Shown here in pieces: positions 1 through 6,549 of a stretch of DNA of 6,549 nucleotides; the first letter of the stretch is position 1, and every line of letters begins with the position of its first letter. A model generated the notes under the pieces. The model was given only the letters and a program-made list of their open reading frames with translations, did not search any database and was not told the DNA's origin. The DNA lies in NCBI GenBank assembly GCA_040081555.1, contig JBEBGG010000178.1, positions 1 through 6,549 of the forward strand, given 5' to 3'. This DNA is from CADEEX01 sp040081555. GTDB taxonomy: Bacteria > Acidobacteriota > Vicinamibacteria > Vicinamibacterales > CAVVIG01. A program made the translations under genes and the position numbers.

Positions 1-774
1 GCACCGGCCTCGCTCGATCTCACCCGCACGTTTGCGTTCACGATTTCCGCCGATGCCATTCCGGGATCGTCGGTGGCCATCAATGCGACCGGCGTGGATA
101 CAAAAGGCCAGACGACCAACGCCGTGCCTGTGGTGGTGACGGTGCTCGACGCCACACCACCGGTCGTCACGATCACAGGTACCACCACCGGCGCCAAGGT
201 CTCTCCCGGACAACAGACCAGCGCCATCGTGTCGGCACAGGACCTGGGCCAGATCGCGTCACTGAGCTTCACCACCGGGGGCGTGCTCTCGGGCACACAG
301 ACGAGAGTCGTCGATCCCGCGCAGCCGTCCGTCGTCACGGCCTTCGCCTTTACCGTCCCAGCCAGCGCTCATGCGGGGGACATCCTGACGCTTGACGCCA
401 CGGCCACCGACAAGGCCGGCAACGTCGCCAGCGCCGCGCGTGTGCTCTTGCCCATCGCCGACCTCAATGGCCCGGCGCTGCAGCTGCGCACCACGACGGG
501 CAACACGGAGATCGTGCCGGGCGCCGTCGTCACCGTGCTCGCGGTGGCCGAGGACGAGACGGGCGTCGAGACGATTGCCCTCACCGGGCAGGGCGCGTTC
601 GGTGTCAGCCAGGCCAAGCAAGTCTCCCCGGTCTCAAACAGCGTGCAGCTCCCCTTCCCCATTTCCGTCCCGGCCAATGCCGTGGAAGGTGCGGTGCTCA
701 CCCTCTCTGCCACGGCCACCGACATCTTCGGCAATGTCAGCGGCCCGGCGACCCTGGTGCTCACGGTGCGCTCC
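1..774 (+). other. Tandem bacterial Ig-like domains (one partial, two complete)
   Basis: Residues 1-50 are the C-terminal half of one domain, 51-156 a second and 157-258 a third, each complete unit being about 105 residues. All share the same C-terminal signature: a PA/DA-x-x-G step, then an alternating strand ending in A-T-x-D or A-T-G-V-D, then a short G-N/G-Q turn and a final V-x-V strand (for example LDATATDKAGNVAS at 131-144 and LSATATDIFGNVSG at 235-248). This is the familiar signature of bacterial extracellular Ig-like repeats in large surface proteins. The second unit opens with ATPPVVTITG at 51-60, a typical inter-domain start. Such domains usually act as spacers or adhesive beads; no ligand-binding residues can be named. 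The series probably continues upstream of the window. Confidence 0.75.
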
Positions 775-3700
775 TCGGTGAGCGTGACGCTACCGCCGTC
801 GCTGCTTCTGGCGGCCGGCGACGCCGTGCCCATCGACGTCCAGCTCTCGGCGCCAGCGCCGGCAGGCGGTCTCCGGGTTGACCTGGTCTCCGCCGACGCG
901 GCCACCGTTCAGGTCGCCACGCCACTGCAATTTGCGGAAGGCGAGGCCACCAAGTCCGCCATTGTGACGGGCATCAGGGGCGGCACCGTCTCGCTGACGG
1001 CCGCGGTGAACGGAGTTCAGCGAGCCTCGATGACGGTCGCCGTCCGTGGTGGCATCGTCAGCGGCACCGTGCTCAATCCGCAGCTGCAGCCGGTGGCCGG
1101 TGCGCATGTGACAGTGACCAGCAACGGCTTCGTCACGAGCACCGTGTCCGACGCCGCAGGCACGTTCCTGGTCGAAGGTGTTGGCCAGTTCTTCTCGGTG
1201 AAGGTGTCAGATCCGGTGACGAACCTGATCGGCTTCGCCACCGGCTCGATGAACGTGGCCAACGGGTTCGCGCACATCAACGTGATCGTGATCACGGCGG
1301 GGAGCATCAGCGGTACCGTGCTCGGGGCCGATGGCCACACTGCCACCGGAGCGGGTGCACGCGTGGACATCTTCGCGTCCAACAACCCCTCCACCTCGCT
1401 CGGTATCACTTTCACCGACGCCGACGGTGCCTACGAATTCCCCATCGTCTCGCCAGGGTCGTATCTTGTGGAGGCGTCAGACGTCACGGGCAATCGCGCC
1501 AGGTCGGCACCGCTGGTCATCGTCAATAGCGGCCAGCACGTGGACGGTCCGCTGTCCTACCTGGGACGAGGCACACTCACCGGCGTCGTCCGCGACGGCA
1601 TCGGCAATGCGGTCGGCAACGTGCCGATCCAGTTGACCAGCAGGAGCCTGTTCGGACAAGCGCCCGTCCTCAGCGTCAATGCGGCGCAGGACGGCACCTT
1701 TAGATTCGACGGCGTGTTTGTCGGGACGTTCACTCTGCAGGCCCGCGACCCCATCACCAATCTCGTTGGAACCGTGTCTGGCGCGATCGACGCGAACCTC
1801 CAGGTGGTGCCGCTCGACGTCCGCCTGGCGCAGTGGGGCGGACTCCAGGGCACGGTGTTCCGGTCGGACGGCGTGACGCCAGTCGCCAACGCCGACGTGT
1901 CGATTTCTGCAGCGGGGTCGCAATCGACGACCACTGATGCCCAGGGTCATTACGCGGTCCAGTTCCTGCCGCTTGGTCTCTACTCCGTGTCGGTGCGCGA
2001 ACCGTCGACGCGGGGCATCGGCTACGCGACCGGCACGCTGAGCGTCTACACGCAGGTCACCACGCAGAACGTGACGCTCTTCCCACAGGGCACGCTCGTC
2101 GTGACGGTCACCGATGCCAACGGTGTCCCGGTGCCAGGCGCACTCGTGCGGATCACCACGAACAACAATCTGGCTGGCGACTCCTTCGAGACGACGACTG
2201 GCCCGAATGGCGCCGTTGTCGTCGAGCATGTGCTCGCGTCGCAGTATGTAACGGTGCAGGGCCTCGCAAACGGCCTCTCCGGGTACGTTCAGACCACGCT
2301 GCAAGCAGCCGAAGTGAAACCCGTGCCCGTGACGCTCCAGCCAACAGGAAGCATTACCGGAACCGTGTTCCGTCCCGACGGGCAGACGCCAGCGGCGGAC
2401 GCCCGCGTCAACGTGTTCGGGACGTTGCAGCAGGTGGGCCCGGATGGCACCTTCCGGTTCGACAACCTGTCCCTGCGAAACTGGGATGTGGTGGCCTACG
2501 ACGCGCAGGGACGCAAGCGGGCGCAGACCACCAACGTCCTCGTCAACCAGAACGGACAGGTCGTCACCGTGAACCTCACGTTCGTCGGACTCGGGTCTGT
2601 CGTTGGCCGTGTGCTCAATCCGGACAACTCGAGCGCGTCGAATCTGACGGCCCTCGTGCACGCGCTCGATCCGACGTTTGGCAGCTTCGCCGCTCCTCAG
2701 ACCGATGGTGCGGGCTTCTATCGCGCGGACAATGTCGTGGTCGGTCCCGTGACCGTCAACGTCGGGGACCCCGGCCGCGGATTGCTTGGTGAGGCCAACG
2801 GTGTGCTCGGTCGCGACGGCGACACCTTGACGCTCGACATCCTGCTGAAGAACAACGCCATCGCGTTGCCGGTGACCAAGACCGACGCCAACTTCTTCAC
2901 CTTCGATGTGCAGAAGAACGGATCCATCGCCAGCGGCCAGAACGGCGTCTTCGGCGGCGCGTTCTCAGGCGGGACCTTCCTGCTCGACGTGGTGGCCAGT
3001 GGGACGCCCAATCGGTTCACCGGCGGCACCTTCGGCACAACCGAAGACGGCGGCCGAGAGGTCGTGGTGACCCAGGCCGGCCTGGCCGGACTCAACGTCA
3101 CCCGAAAGGTGCTGATCTCGCCGACGTACTTCGCGCGCTACCTGGAGATCCTGACCAACCCGACGGCTGCCCCCGTGACGGTGGATGTGCGGGTGCTGAA
3201 CAAGTCTGGCGCGGTATCCGTGCAGGCGACCTCGAGCGGTGACGCCACGCTGGACGTCTCCAGTGCGCTCGATCCGGATCGATGGGTCACGCTCAACATG
3301 GGACAGGACCTCGATCCGTTCGTCTCATTCGTCTATCCGCAGCTCGGCTTTGGCTTCGACGGCGTCGGCGCGCCGAGCAGGGTCTCGTCGGCCGTAGTGT
3401 CGACTGAACCGTCGACAGGGCTTCGCGTGCTGACGTATGGGTGGGATGGAGTCACGATTCCAGCGGGCCAGACCGTCGCCTTCATGCACTTCGGGGTGCA
3501 GCAGTACAGCCGTGCCGCCGCGCAGGCCTCGGTCGATCGCCTCGTCCAGCTGCCGCCCGAAGCGCTCGAAAGCCTCAGCCCGGCCGAGATCAGCCAGATC
3601 CAGAACTTCGTGGTGCCCGCCGACGCCACCAGTCCGATCGCACCACTGCCGCCGCTTGGTGGCTCGATTAGCGGGCGTGTACTCGCTGCGGATCAGACGA

Positions 3701-6549
3701 CCCCGATCTCATCGCTCAGCTCAGGCGGCGGCTTCTTCGTGAACGTCAGGTACCGGAGCAACACGATCTTCTTCGGGCGGCTCTATCAAGGCAGCGCCAA
3801 CGCCACTGGTAACTTCACGTTTGGCGGCACCACGGCCACGGTACCTCTCGCCCCGTTCACGCTCGACGCCACGCATCCGGTGACGTCGTTGGTGTCGCCC
3901 TCGACGGCCGGTTCATTCAGCGCCGGCACAACCGCCAGCACGGTGAATATCGTGTTCGCCAACAGCGGACTCGTGAACGGCGTCGTGCGTCGAACCTCTG
4001 GGGTGCCCGTCGCCGGTGCCACTCCGATCATCACGACCACGTCCCTGAACGCGTCGTTCCCGGTGACTGGCAGCGACGGCAGCTACGTGACGACCGGCGT
4101 CCCGCCTGGAGCGGTCACGGTCACGCTCAGGCATCCGCAGGGCTTCTCCAACACCTTCCCATTCACGTTCAGCCTGAAGGGCAAGGCGACGCTGACGCTC
4201 GCCGCCGGCGCGACCGAGACACGCGACCTCACCATTCAGCCGACCGGCACGGTGACCGGCACCGTGCAGACCGGACTCGGCGCACCGGCCATCAGCTTGA
4301 CGGTGAAGGCCACCGGTATCGACCCGAACGACCCACTCGCCTACTTGCAGACGCAAACCGATTCGTCTGGAACGTATCGGTTCAACGACGCGCCGCTCGG
4401 TCTGCTCACCGTCACCGCCACGGATCCGGCGACCTTCGTCCAGTCGTCGACCACGGCCACTGTCGTCCAGGATCAAACGTCGATCGCGAACTTGACGTTG
4501 TCTGCCGTCGGCAGCATCGACCTGACGGTCACCTATACCAACGGCTTACCTGCCGCCGGCGCCTTCGTGGAGATTCAGAAGGCCGCCCTCGACCAGTTCT
4601 TCCGGTCCGTCGGGTCCACCAACGCCAGCGGACGCCTCTCGATTCCGAACGTGCCTGGCGGTGCGTTCGTCGTCAGGCTGCACCGCCCGGACAACTCAAA
4701 TATCACGGTGGATGTGCCTGGCAGCCTCACGGCACAAGGACAGGTCGTGCCGGTCACTGCCATGCTGCCTCCCGTCGGCACCCTACGTGTCACGGTGACG
4801 TCCTTGACGGGAACGCCGGTCCAGAACTCGCTCGTGTACGCCGACATCTTCAGTCCTGACAGTTTCTCGACGCTGGGAACGACCGACGCCAACGGCGTGG
4901 TGACCTACGCGAACTTGCTGGGTGGTCGCACGCTCCGCGTCAGAGCCTACGACGGTTCGAGTCAGTTCGGACAGTTCCGGGAGAGCCCCGCGAACCTGCA
5001 GATCGAGGGGCAGACGCTCGCCGTCTCGGTCGTGCTCGGCACAACCGGCGAGGTGGCGGGCCGCGTGACCAACGCCAACGGCTCACCCGCCGCCGCCATC
5101 ACCGTCCTCGTTCTGGCGCTCGAGGGGACAACGGGCCTCACTGCCCAGACCGACTCCGACGGCCACTATCGGATCGCTGACGTGCCGCTTGGACGACTGC
5201 GCGCACGCGTGCAGGACTCGAGCGGCAGGTTTGGCTCCGTTGAGGGCACGCTCACGTCGCAGGGCCAGCACTTCGTGGCTGACATCGTGCTCTCGAAGCT
5301 AACGCTCCCGCAGACGCTGCAGGATGCGAATGGATCCGCCTATGTCGTTCGCACCGACGGCAGCCTGATCTCGTCGACGGGCCTGGACGGATTCTCTGGA
5401 TACCCGGGGATGACCGTGGGGCCATCGGGTGGCGGGCAGTTCTCGTTCCAGGGAGACGTAGCCGCCGCCACCAATCTGGACGGTCGCGAGTTGGTCGTGC
5501 CGAACTTCGGCTCGCAAAACCTGGCGTTGAAACCAATTGCCGGGCTGAACGTCTCGCGCAAGGTCTACGTGGACTCCACCGGCTACTTCGCGCGCTACCT
5601 CGAGATTTTCGACAACCCAACGTCGGCGCCGATTTCCGTGGACGTCACACTCCAGGGCACGCTGAACGCCACCCGTTACACCACGACCTCAAGCGGTGAC
5701 GCGACGCTGACAGCGGCCGACCAGTGGCTGCTCGCCGACTACGCGACCTCCCCAACCGTTGCCAATGGCGTCGTCGTCTTCCAGGGTGTCGGCGCCCCGA
5801 TCAGCGTCAGCTCCGCGACCAACGTCACTTCGGGCTTCTCCCCCCCGATTGCTCCCGCCATTCGCTGGAACAATGTCGAGGTGCCAGCAGGTGGACGCAC
5901 GATCCTGATGCACTTCGTATCGAGTGAGTCCGGCCAGGCGGCGGCCCGCGCAGCCGCCGAGCGGCTGGTTCAGGCTCCGGCGGAGGCGCTGGTGGGACTT
6001 ACCGCGGCTGATTTTGCCGCCATCCGCAACTTCGCGATTCCGCCAGACGGATCGAGTACCGCTGCGCCGTTTGCAACCGTCACCGGCCGCGTACTCGCTG
6101 GCGGATCCGCACCGGTGCCAAACGCTCAGGTGACCGTCTCTGGCAGCAGCACACCGATCTACAAGCCGACGCTGACCGTGAAGTCAGACGCGCTTGGTCA
6201 GTACAAGGCGGCCACACTCGACGTCGGTCCATTCAGCGTGCAGGCCAAGGATCCGGTCAGCGGCGTGCTGACGGCGCTGGCCTCGCTCTCGGTCGAGCCG
6301 GGCCAGACCACGATCACGCAGGATTTGAGCTTCGCCGACGCCGGCGTCGTTCGCGGCACCGTGCGGTTTGGCACTGGCGCCGCCGTGCCCAACGGCCAGG
6401 TCACCATCAGTGGCGGATCGCCCGCGGTGAATCTGGTGGTGCAGATTGCGGCAGACGGGACCTATGCCGCCACCGTGGCTCCTGGCACGTACACCGTGAC
6501 AGCCTCGTCCGCTGGACGCGTCCGCTCGCGGGCTGACAATGTGGTCACT
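1..6549 (+). CDS. Internal fragment of a giant Ig-like / carboxypeptidase-regulatory-like repeat protein (partial at both ends)
   Basis: Frame 1 is open across the whole window, 2183 codons with no stop; neither the true start nor the end is inside. The first ATG in frame is codon 344 (base 1030), has no visible ribosome binding site and follows in-frame Ig-like domains, so the start lies upstream. Domain order by residue: Ig-like 1-258, second beta-sandwich type 259-350, CpD-like repeats R1-R7 351-953, module M1 956-1210, repeats R8-R13 1221-1767, module M2 1769-2019, repeats R14-R15 2025-2183. I found no cysteine, only six tryptophans (612, 828, 1095, 1148, 1909, 1956) and no hydrophobic membrane span or catalytic motif. 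All-beta repeats without cysteine suggest an exported or surface-exposed protein acting as a stalk, scaffold or adhesin; that role is inference. I do not recognise a named gene. Codon bias is uniform along the window, giving no sign of a recent insertion. Confidence 0.95.
775..1050 (+). other. Single beta-sandwich domain, Ig-like/Calx-beta-like spacer
   Basis: Residues 259-350 differ from the preceding Ig-like units. They start SVSVTLPPSLLLAAGD, followed by a strand with VQLSAPAPAGGLRVDLVSAD (280-299), then a strand-turn of the form P-L-Q-F-A-E-G-E-A-T-K-S-A and a closing GTVSLTAAVNG (329-339). The pattern of a valued strand, 'LSAPAPAGG', a run of 'S-A-D-A-A-T-V', and 'F-x-x-G-x-A-T' is what I know from Ig-like/Calx-beta-type spacer domains in bacterial surface proteins. 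It forms the junction between the Ig-like region and the CpD repeat array. The exact family (Calx-beta, BIG2-like or another Ig group) cannot be settled by eye. Confidence 0.5.
1051..2859 (+). repeat. Seven tandem carboxypeptidase-regulatory-like (CpD/transthyretin-like) repeats, R1-R7
   Basis: Residues 351-953 hold seven units: R1 351-431, R2 432-523, R3 524-612, R4 613-696, R5 697-781, R6 782-863, R7 864-953. The repeated pattern is G-x-[VIL]-x-G-x-V, a P-V-x-x-A-x-V strand, a T/S-D-x-x-G-x-[YF] turn, then a [VL]-x-[VA]-x-[DE] strand and a closing strand near x-V-x-L. Clear examples are SISGTV at 435-440 with FTDADGAYEF at 411+50 onward (461-480), and GTVFRSDG (617-624) beside GTVFRPDG (787-794) in R4 and R6. 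This is the prealbumin-like fold known from carboxypeptidase regulatory domains and SdrD/Cna-B-like stalks. It normally gives rigid rods on the cell surface. R4 and R6 are the closest pair; R5 is a variant lacking the second glycine. Individual boundaries are good to about five residues. Confidence 0.8.
2866..3630 (+). repeat. Unassigned ~255-residue module, copy M1
   Basis: Residues 956-1210 break the CpD pattern and have a second copy downstream. Blocks shared with that copy, in order: L-P followed by D-A-N (956-964), E-D-G-G-R-E with V-V-V (1016-1023), AGLNVTRKV (1029-1037), YFARYLEI then N-P-T and A-P (1043-1058), TSSGDATL (1077-1084), W1095, GVGAP (1121-1125), W1148, a strand and MHF (1162-1164), and a tail RLVQ-x-P-x-E-A-L (1180-1190) ending near Q-N-F-V-V-P (1201-1206). 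The body looks like a beta-sandwich with long loops; the last 35 residues look helical and amphipathic. I have a loose memory of similar segments in other giant bacterial repeat proteins but cannot attach a family name. No metal, nucleophile or protease motif is apparent. A proline-rich linker, PIAPLPPLG (1212-1220), follows. Confidence 0.65.
3661..5301 (+). repeat. Six tandem CpD-like repeats between the two M modules, R8-R13
   Basis: Residues 1221-1767 contain R8 1221-1321, R9 1322-1415, R10 1416-1503, R11 1504-1592, R12 1593-1682, R13 1683-1767. R8, R9, R10 and R13 open with the standard G-x-[VIL]-x-G-x-V strand (GSISGRV, GLVNGVV, GTVTGTV, GEVAGRV). R11 and R12 open with a variant in which the second glycine is absent (GSIDLTV, GTLRVTV). 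The D-x-x-G-x-Y turn is plain in R10 (TDSSGTYRF, 1373-1381) and R13 (TDSDGHYRI, 1717-1725). R8 is the longest unit, about 101 residues, with an aromatic-rich segment at 1245-1262 not seen in the others. The array is presumed to form a rod separating M1 from M2. Confidence 0.78.
5305..6057 (+). repeat. Unassigned ~251-residue module, copy M2 (paralogous to M1)
   Basis: Residues 1769-2019 align with M1 nearly end to end. The offset is 818 codons at AGLNVSRKV (1847-1855), 819 at YFARYLEI (1862-1869) and TSSGDATL (1896-1903), and 808 at GVGAP (1929-1933), MHF (1970-1972) and RLVQ. M2 is thus 11 codons shorter between TSSGDATL and GVGAP. Both tryptophans are kept (1909, 1956). In the best stretch, starting at Y-F-A-R-Y-L, 16 of 21 residues agree by my count, and 17 bases are identical (3127-3143 and 5584-5600). 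The N-terminal 75 residues are far more diverged and M2 has a glycine/proline-rich insertion around 1801-1813. The C-terminal helical tail (1975-2015) is alanine-rich. It is an ancient duplication, not a recent one, because most synonymous positions differ. Confidence 0.65.
6073..6549 (+). repeat. CpD-like repeats R14 and R15 (R15 cut by window end)
   Basis: R14 is residues 2025-2114 and R15 starts at 2115 and continues past the edge. R14 opens ATVTGRVLAGG and carries PVPNAQVTVSG, the turn SDALGQYKA and the D-P step (KDPVSGVL, 2083-2090). R15 opens GVVRGTV, followed by AVPNGQVTISGG and ADGTYAATVAPGTYTVTA, the most canonical CpD ending in the window. The two follow M2 in the same way that R8 and R9 follow M1, and the R14/R8 similarity includes a P-F strand then a [DH]-P-V-[ST] step. 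The array evidently goes on downstream. Confidence 0.75.

Noticed and set aside
392..781. + strand alternative open frame of 129 codons
   Set aside because: Out-of-frame reading of the Ig-like region giving an Arg/Ser/Pro-rich peptide; the main frame has the coherent domain structure.
369..905. Antisense open frame of 178 codons
   Set aside because: Its Ser/Thr/Val/Ala-rich translation superficially resembles a surface protein, but that is a reflection of the sense codons; it lies entirely opposite Ig-like domains and has no signal or domain.
1030..1032. First in-frame ATG as a possible gene start
   Set aside because: No Shine-Dalgarno-like sequence precedes it and the reading frame upstream encodes coherent domains that continue into it.
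1477..2661. Long antisense open frame (394 codons, - strand)
   Set aside because: It lies wholly opposite the frame-1 gene, and its translation is a low-complexity mix dominated by Arg, His, Gly, Asp and Glu, as expected for the complement of GC-rich codons. No domain pattern or plausible ribosome binding site is seen.
3913..4476. Antisense open frame of 187 codons
   Set aside because: Arg/Gly-rich shadow of the repeat array with no recognisable motif; the + strand frame here encodes clear CpD repeats R8-R10.
3127..5600. Paired 17-base identical segments (3127-3143 and 5584-5600) as mobile element ends or recombination sites
   Set aside because: They are direct, code for the same conserved YFARYL block of M1 and M2, and lie within longer protein-level similarity; there is no transposase, inverted repeat or target duplication.
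1..6549. RTX calcium-binding nonapeptides, dockerin/cohesin or thioester motifs
   Set aside because: No G-G-x-G-x-D series, no paired dockerin loops and no C-G-E-Q-type motif (no cysteine at all). The isolated D-x-D-G turns belong to the CpD repeat pattern.

Overview
The window is one uninterrupted coding stretch. Read on the + strand from base 1, all 2183 codons are sense codons. No start codon is identifiable and no stop codon occurs, so this is an internal piece of a single giant gene that runs off both ends. Base composition is GC-rich (about two thirds by eye, with strongly GC-biased third codon positions). The translated protein is rich in Thr, Val, Ala, Gly, Ser and Asp, poor in Lys, and I find no cysteine in it. 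This points to a secreted or cell-surface all-beta multidomain protein of a high-GC bacterium. Giant Ig-like / carboxypeptidase-regulatory-like proteins of this style are common in Acidobacteriota (for example Vicinamibacteria), Myxococcota and similar soil lineages; the taxonomic guess is weak.

Layout from the N-terminal side: (1) bases 1-774, the end of one bacterial Ig-like domain and two complete ones; (2) 775-1050, a different beta-sandwich resembling Ig-like/Calx-beta-type spacers; (3) 1051-2859, seven tandem carboxypeptidase-regulatory-like (CpD, transthyretin-like) repeats of about 81-92 residues, called R1-R7; (4) 2866-3630, a roughly 255-residue module of another kind, M1; (5) 3661-5301, six more CpD-type repeats, R8-R13; (6) 5305-6057, a second diverged copy of the module, M2; (7) 6073-6549, CpD repeat R14 and the beginning of R15, cut by the window edge.

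The main point of interest is the M module. It is present twice about 2.4 kb apart, shares long conserved blocks between copies, ends in what looks like the only helical segment of the protein, and is followed each time by similar CpD repeats (R8-R9 resemble R14-R15). The gene therefore seems to have grown by duplicating a super-unit of M plus CpD repeats as well as single repeats. No enzymatic domain, membrane anchor, signal peptide, RNA gene, mobile element, CRISPR array, promoter or terminator is visible, and no intergenic DNA is present. The function of the whole protein cannot be read from this fragment; a surface scaffold or adhesive stalk is the most conservative reading.
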